A stretch of 7,103 nt of DNA from Flavobacteriaceae bacterium TMED121 (GCA_002171295.2 NHFW02000035.1:12784-19886), one strand, 5' to 3'; counted from the first letter of the stretch, positions 1 to 6,105 are shown. Program-made: numbers and translations. Notes: a model not told the origin generated them from the letters alone.

Positions 1-1904
1 CCCTTAGATAAATATGCAAGGGTTACAGGAGTTAAGATTTCGTCATTCTCTTTTTTATTATCTTCAATGACTATGCGCTTTGAAACTATACCTTGATCAT
101 TTTCACCAAATATTGATATACGGTAGGACGGATTTGCGTCATTTGGCACATAAGGATGAATTAAATCAATTTGATATAACCCAGATTTAGGAATATTATA
201 ATTGAATTCTGTCCAAACCCGATTGGCAAAATCTTTGGGCATCAGCCATTTATTATCCTTTAATATAAAATCTTTTGCTTTTCCGTTTTGCTTTAATTTC
301 CTCATGATATCTATTGCGGAAACAGAAACTGCCTTAAATTTTTCTAATCTTGGGCTTTTATCTCTCAAATCAATAAGTCTCTCAATCGACCTAGAATTAT
401 AGCCCTTTGAGGTATGAACACGAAACGCAAAATCACCAGTTCTAGGGAAATTCTCTTTTATTAAGAGTTTTAGATTAGGTGATGGACCTTGCCAAGATTT
501 AGGAGTAACCTCTTTAGCTGGTAAAGCTGAACTTAAAATCATACCCTCTTTAACAACATTATATCTGTTGCTATGGGAGCCTCTCATCCCAATTCCAATT
601 TTATTTTTGATGGGGCTTAAATCCAACTGGTTATTTTCTGAATTTTTGATTGGATTACCATCACTGTTTAGTATCTCAACAAGTATATTTTCATTTTTAA
701 TTGGTGCAGTTTGATATCCGCGGAATTCAGCTCCTGAAATACCATTTCCAATATTTTTTCCAATTTTTACCCTGTAATGTTTCGCCTCAGGTTTTTTCCC
801 AAACACTATAGCTTTATCTAAAGCCTCCCTTGCTATTTTTTGATAATAATCAAGATGGAGTGAAGATGTTTGAAGAATATTCCCATTATTACTAAATCCC
901 ATTTTGGATTTTCCGTCATCAGGTAAAACATCTCCAAAATCGACTGAAACGCCAAGTAATTCATTTAAACTAATGGTGTATTGTCTTTTTGTAAGCCTTC
1001 GCATAACACCCTTATTATCTTTTTGTTTTGCGATAGATGCTTTCTCTAAATTTTCGGTTAGCCAATTAACTAAAATTCTCCTCTCATCATCTTGTAATTG
1101 TTCTTTCTTTTTTGGAGGCATTTCACCTAAATTAATGACATTTAACGCATTGTGCCATCTTTCAGCATGACGTTGATTGTTCATGTTCCAATGTAAAGTA
1201 TCTAAACGCATGTCTCCTTTTTGTTTATCATCATTATGGCATTCAAAACAATAGGTCTTAATGATAGGTCTTATGGTATTTTCATAATATAAAGCTTCAT
1301 CAGAGTTAGTATCAACTTCCTCATTGATTACTATATATTCAGTATTATCGTTTTCAAGGCCAATAATTTTTTTCATAGCTATTGGCATGTACTTCGTTAG
1401 ATAATCTTCACCGTGTGTAAGGTATCCTCCATAATGCCCAGCTAGAGTTAATAACACAACATTCACAAACAAGAAAATCTTATAAAAACTTGATACTTTA
1501 CTAGGGGTAGAAATTGATTTTTTCTCACGTATTACAACCATCCATACACATACCAATGCAGTAAACCAACCTAACCATTTGTGTGAATTTAAAAGTTCAT
1601 CATCGTAACTTCCAGTTGAACCCAATAAAAATCCTAAAAATAAAGTAGGAATAATACTAATTACTGAAAACCAAAGTAGGATGTTACAAGCACTTTCCAA
1701 ATTAAGCTTTGGCCGTAATCCATTAATAAGTTCCATAAAAAACAGAGCTATTAAAGCACCGATAGGAAGGTGAAGGATAATTGGGTGAAATCTACCAAGA
1801 AAAAAAGCAAATTTATTGTTAAAATCTCCATTTAAAGGAATAAACAGAAGTCCAATTAGGACTATTGTAGATATTACCGAAAAAATTATACTTCTCTTTC
1901 TCAT
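1..1904 (-). CDS. Membrane-anchored planctomycete-type cytochrome c protein (DUF2231-like / PSCyt1 / DUF1587), 3' end outside window
   Basis: The frame is open from an ATG at 1904 down to the left edge, giving 634 complete codons and no stop, so the C-terminus is missing. Residues about 8-160 contain roughly five hydrophobic segments. The motif FHPIILHLPIG (39-49) resembles the start of the DUF2231 membrane domain. A single heme c site CFECH (219-223) follows, with GEMPP (260-264) supplying a plausible distal Met ligand; this is the PSCyt1 layout. The stretch RRLTKRQYTISLNELLG (302-318) resembles the start of DUF1587. Such proteins usually continue into DUF1592, DUF1588 and DUF1585 domains, which would lie to the left. 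I infer an envelope-located redox protein; the substrate is unknown for most of the family. A TATAATTG box (1929-1936, minus strand) lies 24 nt before the ATG and may be its -7 element. No Shine-Dalgarno is visible. Confidence 0.88.
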   Translation of the reverse strand, partial: MRKRSIIFSVISTIVLIGLLFIPLNGDFNNKFAFFLGRFHPIILHLPIGALIALFFMELINGLRPKLNLESACNILLWFSVISIIPTLFLGFLLGSTGSYDDELLNSHKWLGWFTALVCVWMVVIREKKSISTPSKVSSFYKIFLFVNVVLLTLAGHYGGYLTHGEDYLTKYMPIAMKKIIGLENDNTEYIVINEEVDTNSDEALYYENTIRPIIKTYCFECHNDDKQKGDMRLDTLHWNMNNQRHAERWHNALNVINLGEMPPKKKEQLQDDERRILVNWLTENLEKASIAKQKDNKGVMRRLTKRQYTISLNELLGVSVDFGDVLPDDGKSKMGFSNNGNILQTSSLHLDYYQKIAREALDKAIVFGKKPEAKHYRVKIGKNIGNGISGAEFRGYQTAPIKNENILVEILNSDGNPIKNSENNQLDLSPIKNKIGIGMRGSHSNRYNVVKEGMILSSALPAKEVTPKSWQGPSPNLKLLIKENFPRTGDFAFRVHTSKGYNSRSIERLIDLRDKSPRLEKFKAVSVSAIDIMRKLKQNGKAKDFILKDNKWLMPKDFANRVWTEFNYNIPKSGLYQIDLIHPYVPNDANPSYRISIFGENDQGIVSKRIVIEDNKKENDEILTPVTLAYLSK

Positions 1905-2054
1905 TAATAATTTAATGAACCGTTATTTCAATTATAAATTTAATAAACTGGAATTTTATTATAGAATTATTTTATTGGATTAAAGAATCTGTTCCTTAAT
2001 TCAAATGACATTATAAATTTAAAAAGGATAATTTCAAAAAATCAGATTTAGGTT

Positions 2055-2144
2055 TCAACATTCGCAACTTGCGCAGGAACATGCCTCACAAATACATTCA
2101 GAACAATTTTTTTCTAAACAGGGGGAGCAATTACAATCACACAT
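2055..2144 (-). CDS. Tiny cysteine-rich, metallothionein-like protein (29 aa)
   Basis: ATG at 2144, TGA at 2057-2055. Eleven of 29 residues are Cys, at positions 2, 4, 6, 9, 14, 17, 19, 22, 24, 27 and 29. They form overlapping CxC and CxxC pairs in two groups separated by LEKN (10-13). There are no aromatic residues and no His; five acidic residues face one Lys. This composition is that of a thiolate metal-binding peptide (Zn, Cu or Cd), as in metallothioneins, but it is about half the length of the known SmtA/BmtA bacterial type and lacks their His. Both Cys codons are used (8 TGT, 3 TGC), arguing against a simple repeat artefact. The frame stays open upstream without another ATG, so this is the only sensible start. 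No Shine-Dalgarno is seen; a TATGTTCG box on the minus strand (2184-2191) could be a -7 element. It is 150 nt upstream of the cytochrome gene on the same strand. I do not recognise a named family; function is inferred from composition. Confidence 0.6.
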   Translation of the reverse strand: MCDCNCSPCLEKNCSECICEACSCASCEC

Positions 2145-2555
2145 GACAATTTTCTTTGGTTTATGTAAATTTACTAATTCTAGCGAACATATTAAAAACT
2201 TGACCCTTAAGAGCAGAAAATACGGGAATATCCAATAAAATTATTTATAAATTCTTAATTGTAAATGAAATATTTAAATAAAATTTTTCGGTTTTTATAT
2301 TAATTTTAATTGCAGTGAGAATAATTAGCGGAATAATCTATTAATGAATATTCGAACAGTTTAAAGTAAGGTGAAAAGCCTTTGCACTTTTACACTTTAA
2401 TTATTTTTATAATAAGTTCCAATAATGTTATATTTGCCCACTGAAACAATAGTAGTTGAAATAGTGTCATTTAGTGAAACAGGTTAATCTTTGCTTTTAA
2501 CTAATTGCTAAATTTATATTAAATACGCTGTTAATCTACTTTATTGTTTACATAT
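2145..2555. other. Gene-free AT-rich stretch before the tRNA
   Basis: No ORF of convincing length or composition was found on either strand here. The stretch is extremely AT-rich. It contains a perfect TAnnTTTG box (2430-2437) and a weak, bulged hairpin around 2365-2400 (GTGAAAAG pairing with CTTTTACAC). The left end would hold the leader and promoter of the Cys-rich minus-strand ORF, and the right end the promoter region of the tRNA. Confidence 0.5.
2430..2437 (+). promoter_or_regulatory. Bacteroidota-type -7 box, possible tRNA-Asn promoter
   Basis: TATATTTG fits the Bacteroidota primary-sigma -7 consensus TAnnTTTG exactly. No TTG lies 17-23 nt upstream, so the -33 half is missing. The next gene on this strand is tRNA-Asn, about 118 nt downstream, so the box could start a tRNA precursor with a long leader. 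In DNA this AT-rich a chance match is possible. Confidence 0.35.
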
Positions 2556-2629
2556 TCCTCCTTAGCTCAGTTGGTTAGAGCATCTGACTGTTAATCAGAG
2601 GGTCCAAGGTTCGAGCCCTTGAGGAGGAG
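2556..2629 (+). tRNA. tRNA-Asn (anticodon GTT)
   Basis: The 74 nt fold into a complete cloverleaf. The acceptor stem is TCCTCCT with AGGAGGA, the D stem GCTC/GAGC with an AGTTGGTTA loop, the anticodon stem TCTGA/TCAGA with loop CTGTTAA, and the T stem CAAGG/CCTTG with loop TTCGAGC. The anticodon GTT reads AAC/AAU, hence asparagine. The discriminator is G, and the next bases are CAAG, so the 3' CCA is not encoded and must be added by nucleotidyltransferase. A terminator hairpin follows 35 nt downstream, so it is probably transcribed alone. No second copy of the tRNA 3' end occurs in the window, so there is no sign of an integrated element here. Confidence 0.96.
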
Positions 2630-2663
2630 CAAGCAAGTAACCGCTTATAAACCTAGTAAAATC

Positions 2664-2692
2664 AAGCCCTTACGTTAAGTAGGGGTTTTTTC
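2664..2692 (+). terminator. Intrinsic terminator of the tRNA-Asn transcript
   Basis: The stem is AAGCCCTTAC (2664-2673) with GTAGGGGTTT (2679-2688), loop GTTAA. It has ten pairs, two of them G-U wobbles, and runs into a T tract (2686-2691). It lies 35 nt after the tRNA 3' end on the same strand. Confidence 0.8.
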
Positions 2693-2763
2693 TTTGTAAA
2701 TAGTTTCTGGTCAGGTTTGTAAAAAAGTCATATGAAAATCATGTCAGACACTATTTTGTATAT

Positions 2764-2788
2764 AAAAAAACCCCCCCGAAGGAGGGTT
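2764..2788 (-). terminator. Strong intrinsic terminator acting on the minus strand
   Basis: Read on the minus strand, AACCCTCC (2788-2781), loop TTCG and GGGGGGTT (2776-2769) form an eight-pair stem with a UUCG tetraloop, followed directly by five more T (2768-2764). The one non-Watson-Crick pair is U-G on the minus strand but would be a C-A mismatch on the plus strand, and the plus strand has no U tract after it. Strand polarity is therefore clear. No protein gene of normal size lies upstream of it on the minus strand before the divergent lipoprotein gene. Confidence 0.7.
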
Positions 2789-2865
2789 GAAGTCAACCTA
2801 AATAGAGGGATATCTCGTCCGCTTAGCCATTTGAATTAATGATTACAATATTTTCTCCTTACAGA
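2764..2865 (-). ncRNA. Candidate small RNA or short leader ending in the minus-strand terminator
   Basis: Only the 3' end is supported, by the terminator at 2764-2788; the 5' end given is a guess set at the edge of an inverted repeat. The interval contains a second hairpin, GGTTG/CAACC (2798-2785), which shares the AACC bases of the terminator arm, so the two structures exclude each other. A 10-codon ORF (ATG at 2830, TAG at 2800-2798) ends on the first base of that hairpin. This resembles leader-peptide attenuation, but no target gene follows on the minus strand. I do not recognise an RNA family, and no clear -7 box was found for it. Confidence 0.3.
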
Positions 2866-2893
2866 GTTGAATTTTGGACTTTAAGAATTCAAC
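2866..2893. repeat. Perfect 8-bp inverted repeat GTTGAATT-N12-AATTCAAC
   Basis: The half-sites 2866-2873 and 2886-2893 are exact reverse complements, with centres 20 bp apart, or about two helical turns. The repeat ends 20 bp before the TATATTAG box of the beta-helix lipoprotein gene. That position suits an operator for a dimeric regulator. It could also be an RNA hairpin in a minus-strand transcript. No matching repeat was seen upstream of the other genes. Confidence 0.4.
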
Positions 2894-2920
2894 CCCCTTT
2901 TGGAGGTTTTGTTATATTAG
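2891..2920 (+). promoter_or_regulatory. Promoter-like block of the beta-helix lipoprotein gene, possible leaderless start
   Basis: The block contains an imperfect hairpin, AACCCCC/GGAGGTT with a TTTT loop (2891-2908), then TTTTGT and a TATATTAG box (2913-2920). The box differs from the Bacteroidota -7 consensus TAnnTTTG at one position and ends 4 nt before the ATG. With the usual spacing, transcription would begin at or next to the start codon. A closely similar block lies before the hydrolase gene at 5126. No TTG sits at the standard -33 distance. Confidence 0.45.
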
Positions 2921-2924
2921 TTAT

Positions 2925-4751
2925 ATGAAAAAAAAGATTTCATTTTCAATTTTTTTTTTAATAATCCAGTCATGCTCAAATGAGGTAGGAAATAAAACTA
3001 ATATTAAAAATGAATTTGACTATATTTCAATAAACAAGACAGGTAATTTAGTTTATCATGAAGATGAAAAAGGAAATAAAATTCCAGATTTTTCATATGT
3101 AGGTTATCACTCAGGAGAAAAACCCATTCCTAAGATTCCAACTTTAATTACTTTAAAGGCCTTACCAAAAGATAACACTAAAAACATTCAAACTGCAATT
3201 GATAGACTTGGTCAATTGACTAAAGATAAAGATGGCTTTAGAGGCGCCATATTATTAAAAAAAGGAATTTATAGAGTTAGTGGGGAAATTTCTATCAATA
3301 AATCTGGAATTGTATTAAGGGGAGAGGGTAATACCAACAACGGAACAATACTTGTAGCAACTGGATATGATGATATCAAATATAGAAGAACATTAATTTC
3401 AATTGGACCAGGTATTAATTCTTTTTCAGGAAGACATAAATATGCTGAGGAAACTGAAAGTGGGATAATTGTCAATCAGAACAGTGGAACAAATATAATT
3501 GATGAATACGTGCCAATTGGTGCTAAATCTTTTAAAGTAAGCTCTCCAAGTAATTACAATATTGGAGATAAAATAATTGTTTTTAGACCATCAACAAAAG
3601 AGTGGATATCATATATAGGTTGTGATAATTTAAAAGCTAAGTGGGACCCCATTAAAAATATTAGATGGGTTAAAAAAGGTAAAAATAAGGGTTTATATTA
3701 TTTAAGGTCTGGGGGTTCTACAAGTGAATATAGAATTCTAAAAAACAAAAACGAAAGTTGGGAAGAATTTAAAAACAGATTACCGCTTTCCTCCGACGGT
3801 AAAAAATTAAATATTACTCGTCAATGGCAACCGGGAGCATATGATTTTTATTTTGAAAGAAAAATAGTCAATATTGTAACAGATAAAATATTCATTGATA
3901 TTCCAATTGTTCACCCTATAGAAAATAGATTTGGTGGAGGTAAAATATATCATTATTCGAACCCTGGAAGAGTGACTGAAGTGGGTATTGAAAATCTTAG
4001 ATTAGTATCTGAGTTTTCAAAGCCGACAAAAGAAAATCCATATGGTAATCCAGAAAAAATTAATACCGCTGAGTTACACGCATGGAATGGAATTCATATT
4101 AAGCCAAACTCAGAAAATATTTGGATAAAAAATATTATTGGAAATTATTTTGGTTGGTCATTGGTTTCAGCTTCTGGTAAAAAAGCAACAATTCAAGATT
4201 GTATTAATCTTGGACATGCTTCTGAAATTACTGGAGGAAGACGCTACTCTTTTATGATTAATGGTCAGCTTAATCTCATTCAAAGGTGTGCCACGAATGC
4301 TGGAAGACACGAGTTTGTTACACAACAAAAAACTGCTGGTCCAAACGTATTTGTTGATTGTATAGGTCATAATTCTAAATCACTTTCTGGACCTCATCAT
4401 CGTTATTCGGTTGGCACTCTATTTGATAATGTAAAATCTGAAAAACCAATGGAATCTCGATTTCGAGGAAGTAGTGGAACAGGTCATGGATGGGCGGGTT
4501 CCCAAACGTGTTTCTATAATTGTAAAGCTCCTAAATTTATAGTGGAATCTCCTCCTGGCGGAGTTTCATGGGTAATTAGCTCAGGTGATAATCAAGACAG
4601 TCTATTAAATCCAGTTAGTTTATATTATAAACAGGTTCAAGAGAGGTTAGGAAATGATGTTTTAAGAAGACTAATTACAAAAGAAGACATCAATAATTTG
4701 GGAAGTTATAAATGGGTAAAAAGGATATTAAAAAATGAAATGTTTTTTTAA
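2925..4751 (+). CDS. Exported lipoprotein with pectate-lyase-like parallel beta-helix (608 aa), putative polysaccharide-active
   Basis: I place the start at the ATG at 2925 because MKKKISFSIFFLIIQSC is a lipoprotein signal peptide with lipidated Cys17. The frame runs upstream to a TTG at 2874, but that would put charged residues before the signal. Residues 86-145 (NIQTAIDRLG, then GAILLKKGIYRVSGEISI, then LRGEG) match the entry of pectate-lyase-superfamily beta-helices. Residues 355-540 carry short Ile/Asn-rich rungs such as NGIHIKPNSENIWIKN and conserved-looking GPHHR (489-493), GTLFDN (497-502) and GTGHGW (518-523), rich in His, Arg and Asp that could line an active cleft. Residues about 225-340 look like an inserted domain between beta-helix parts. 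I infer a surface or periplasmic lyase or hydrolase on a polysaccharide; exact family, catalytic residues and substrate are not assignable by eye. It has its own promoter-like block and no clear terminator after it. Confidence 0.82.
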   Translation: MKKKISFSIFFLIIQSCSNEVGNKTNIKNEFDYISINKTGNLVYHEDEKGNKIPDFSYVGYHSGEKPIPKIPTLITLKALPKDNTKNIQTAIDRLGQLTKDKDGFRGAILLKKGIYRVSGEISINKSGIVLRGEGNTNNGTILVATGYDDIKYRRTLISIGPGINSFSGRHKYAEETESGIIVNQNSGTNIIDEYVPIGAKSFKVSSPSNYNIGDKIIVFRPSTKEWISYIGCDNLKAKWDPIKNIRWVKKGKNKGLYYLRSGGSTSEYRILKNKNESWEEFKNRLPLSSDGKKLNITRQWQPGAYDFYFERKIVNIVTDKIFIDIPIVHPIENRFGGGKIYHYSNPGRVTEVGIENLRLVSEFSKPTKENPYGNPEKINTAELHAWNGIHIKPNSENIWIKNIIGNYFGWSLVSASGKKATIQDCINLGHASEITGGRRYSFMINGQLNLIQRCATNAGRHEFVTQQKTAGPNVFVDCIGHNSKSLSGPHHRYSVGTLFDNVKSEKPMESRFRGSSGTGHGWAGSQTCFYNCKAPKFIVESPPGGVSWVISSGDNQDSLLNPVSLYYKQVQERLGNDVLRRLITKEDINNLGSYKWVKRILKNEMFF

Positions 4752-4778
4752 TTTCTAAATCTCATATCATTTTTTCGG

Positions 4779-4792
4779 TTTTGTTATTTTAG
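4779..4792 (+). promoter_or_regulatory. TTTTGTTATTTTAG promoter-like box before the DUF2892 gene
   Basis: The box TATTTTAG (4785-4792) is preceded by TTTTGT, as in the blocks before the genes at 2925 and 5126. It ends 20 nt before the ATG at 4813, so the leader would be about 15 nt. It differs from the known -7 consensus at one position and has no standard -33 TTG. Confidence 0.4.
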
Positions 4793-4812
4793 TAAATATT
4801 AATCATACAGTT

Positions 4813-5052
4813 ATGAAAATATTTATAAAAAATCAGAATAAATCAGAGAGAGTTGCAAGGCTTATTATTTCTCTCTTTTTAATACCGTCTCCATTTTTTT
4901 TAGAAAAATCTCCTAATGAATATGAGCTTTTAATGGAGCTTACTCCGTTTTCTTTTGCTCAATTCATAGTAGGAGTTATTTTACTCTTTAATGCAATTTC
5001 AGGGATGTGTGTTATCTACCGATTTTTTGGAGCCAATACTTGTAAAGTTTAA
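4813..5052 (+). CDS. DUF2892 (YgaP-like transmembrane domain) membrane protein, 79 aa
   Basis: This is a small inner-membrane protein. It opens with the family signature N-x-S-E-R-x-x-R (residues 9-16). Two hydrophobic helices follow, about 16-30 and 47-68. It ends in LFNAISGMCVIYRFFGANTCK (58-78, described here by its parts): an LFNA turn, Cys66 in the second helix and a Thr-Cys-Lys ending with Cys77. This two-helix layout with a late GxCxxY and a C-terminal TCK is typical of DUF2892 proteins, which are 60-80 aa and of unproven function. In E. coli the domain is attached to the rhodanese YgaP. The gene sits 61 nt after the lipoprotein gene and 73 nt before the hydrolase, with its own box upstream. 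Nothing suggests that it shares a function with either neighbour. Confidence 0.82.
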   Translation: MKIFIKNQNKSERVARLIISLFLIPSPFFLEKSPNEYELLMELTPFSFAQFIVGVILLFNAISGMCVIYRFFGANTCKV

Positions 5053-5090
5053 ATTATAAGTATACCCTCCTCTTTACTTTATGGAACTTC

Positions 5091-5121
5091 AATCCCCGTT
5101 TTGTAGATTTTGTTATTTTAG
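5091..5121 (+). promoter_or_regulatory. Promoter-like block of the hydrolase gene, possible leaderless start
   Basis: The block closely matches the one before 2925: TTCAA(T/C)CCCC, then TTTTG, an (A/G)G(A/G)TTTTGTTAT stretch and a TATTTTAG box (5114-5121), which ends 4 nt before the ATG at 5126. The outer stem pairs change from AACC/GGTT in the first block to AATC/GATT here, which keeps the pairing, but the inner stem is weaker. No TTG sits at the standard -33 distance. Confidence 0.45.
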
Positions 5122-5125
5122 ATTT

Positions 5126-6022
5126 ATGAAAAAAATAATTTTTGTTTTTTTATTTGCTCCGTTAATTATTTTAGCCCAACCAAATATTGGTGCTAAGAAT
5201 GTTGATAGAAATGTTATTTATGGAATGTATTCAGGTCTTGCATTATTGATGGATGTTCACTACCCTTTATTTTCAAACGGAATAGGTTTAGTCCATGTAT
5301 CTGGAAGTGGGTTTAACAGACCTTTATCTCTGAGTTCTAAACCATTAAACCATCAAGGTCACGTCAAATTAGAGTGTGAAAAATTATTAAAAAATGGTTA
5401 TACAATTTTCACAATCAATCATCGCGCTACTCCAAGATTCAAATTTCCTGCGGCTATTGAAGATGCTCAAAGGGCAGTTAGGTTCATACGTTATACTTCC
5501 AGTAAATTCAATATAAATCCAAATAAGATTGGAGCAATTGGGGGTTCTTCAGGAGGAAATATTGTTCTCATGCTGGGCTTACTAGATGGAAAAGGTAATA
5601 ATCGAGATATTGATCCAATTAATAGAGAAAGTGCTAAGGTACAGGCGGTAATTGCAAGGGCACCTGTGACTACATTTTTAATAAAAGATTCATATAACAA
5701 TTCTGTTTATTTGGGTGCTAGAGGTAAAGAGATGGAAATTGTTAATTCCTCTGAATATAATATTGCCAAAAATGCATCACCAGTTTCTCATGTATCAAAA
5801 GGCGACCCTCCTGTATTACTTATGCATGGAGATAAGGATAAAACAGTTCCAATATTACACTCTAAAATATTAATAGATTCATTAGAAAAGTATGGTATTA
5901 AAAATGAATTAATCGTCATAAAAGATGCTGGACACGGACCAAGTTTTAGGGGTGGATTAAATATTTCTAATATAGATAGTCTCCGGATAGATTGGTTTAA
6001 TAAATATCTTCTATTAAAATAA
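5126..6022 (+). CDS. Secreted alpha/beta hydrolase, BD-FAE/Aes-like (putative carbohydrate esterase), 298 aa
   Basis: The ATG at 5126 begins a Sec signal peptide, MKKIIFVFLFAPLIILAQ, probably cleaved near residues 16-18. The in-frame ATG at 5081 would add 15 residues before the signal and is rejected. An LMDVHYP strand (41-47) is followed by HVSGSGF (57-63), which takes the place of the usual HGGG oxyanion loop. The nucleophile elbow is GGSSGG (139-144), with Ser141 as nucleophile. HGDKD (234-238) supplies Asp238 and DAGHG (267-271) supplies His270, so the catalytic triad is complete. The segment NHRATPRFKFPAAIEDAQRA (98-117) is typical of this esterase group. Length fits the family. Relatives remove acetyl or feruloyl groups from plant or algal polysaccharides, and others are lipases or peptidases, so the substrate is inferred only. 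The shared upstream block with the beta-helix lipoprotein supports a linked role. Confidence 0.85.
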   Translation: MKKIIFVFLFAPLIILAQPNIGAKNVDRNVIYGMYSGLALLMDVHYPLFSNGIGLVHVSGSGFNRPLSLSSKPLNHQGHVKLECEKLLKNGYTIFTINHRATPRFKFPAAIEDAQRAVRFIRYTSSKFNINPNKIGAIGGSSGGNIVLMLGLLDGKGNNRDIDPINRESAKVQAVIARAPVTTFLIKDSYNNSVYLGARGKEMEIVNSSEYNIAKNASPVSHVSKGDPPVLLMHGDKDKTVPILHSKILIDSLEKYGIKNELIVIKDAGHGPSFRGGLNISNIDSLRIDWFNKYLLLK

Positions 6023-6105
6023 AGATTAATGTATAAGAATATTTTATTCCAATATAGGCATATCCTGCTTTACAAGTTCTTTTGCTCCTAAACCTTTGCT
6101 ATAAA

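Noticed and set aside
202..402. Plus-strand ORF of 66 codons
   Set aside because: It lies wholly inside the minus-strand cytochrome gene, whose frame shows a heme motif and recognisable domains; the plus-strand product has no such features.
904..1170. Plus-strand ORF of 88 codons
   Set aside because: It is antisense to the DUF1587-like region of the cytochrome gene, and its Ser/Phe/Leu-rich product is what antisense of a Lys/Glu/Asn-rich gene gives.
2338..2400. Short ATG-initiated frame (ATGAATATTCGAACAGTTTAA) and a bulged hairpin near 2365-2400
   Set aside because: The frame is only six codons and the hairpin is weak and interrupted; neither exceeds what AT-rich DNA gives by chance.
2556..2700. 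tRNA-Asn as an attachment site for an integrated element
   Set aside because: No repeat of the tRNA 3' end and no integrase gene are visible, and a normal terminator follows the tRNA.
2874..2924. N-terminal extension of the lipoprotein from a TTG at 2874
   Set aside because: It would bury the lipoprotein signal peptide 17 residues inside. The encoded residues resemble the extension before the hydrolase only because the promoter-like DNA is similar and happens to be in frame in both.
3269..3475. Minus-strand ORF of 68 codons
   Set aside because: It is antisense to the beta-helix lipoprotein gene, with no signal, motif or promoter.
4167..4370. Minus-strand ORF of 67 codons
   Set aside because: It is antisense to the most conserved-looking part of the beta-helix lipoprotein, and its composition is that of a shadow frame.
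5081..5125. N-terminal extension of the hydrolase from the ATG at 5081
   Set aside because: The signal peptide begins at the ATG at 5126, and the extra 15 codons coincide with the promoter-like block.
5491..5700. Minus-strand ORF of 69 codons
   Set aside because: It is antisense to the nucleophile-elbow region of the hydrolase gene, which fully explains the open frame.
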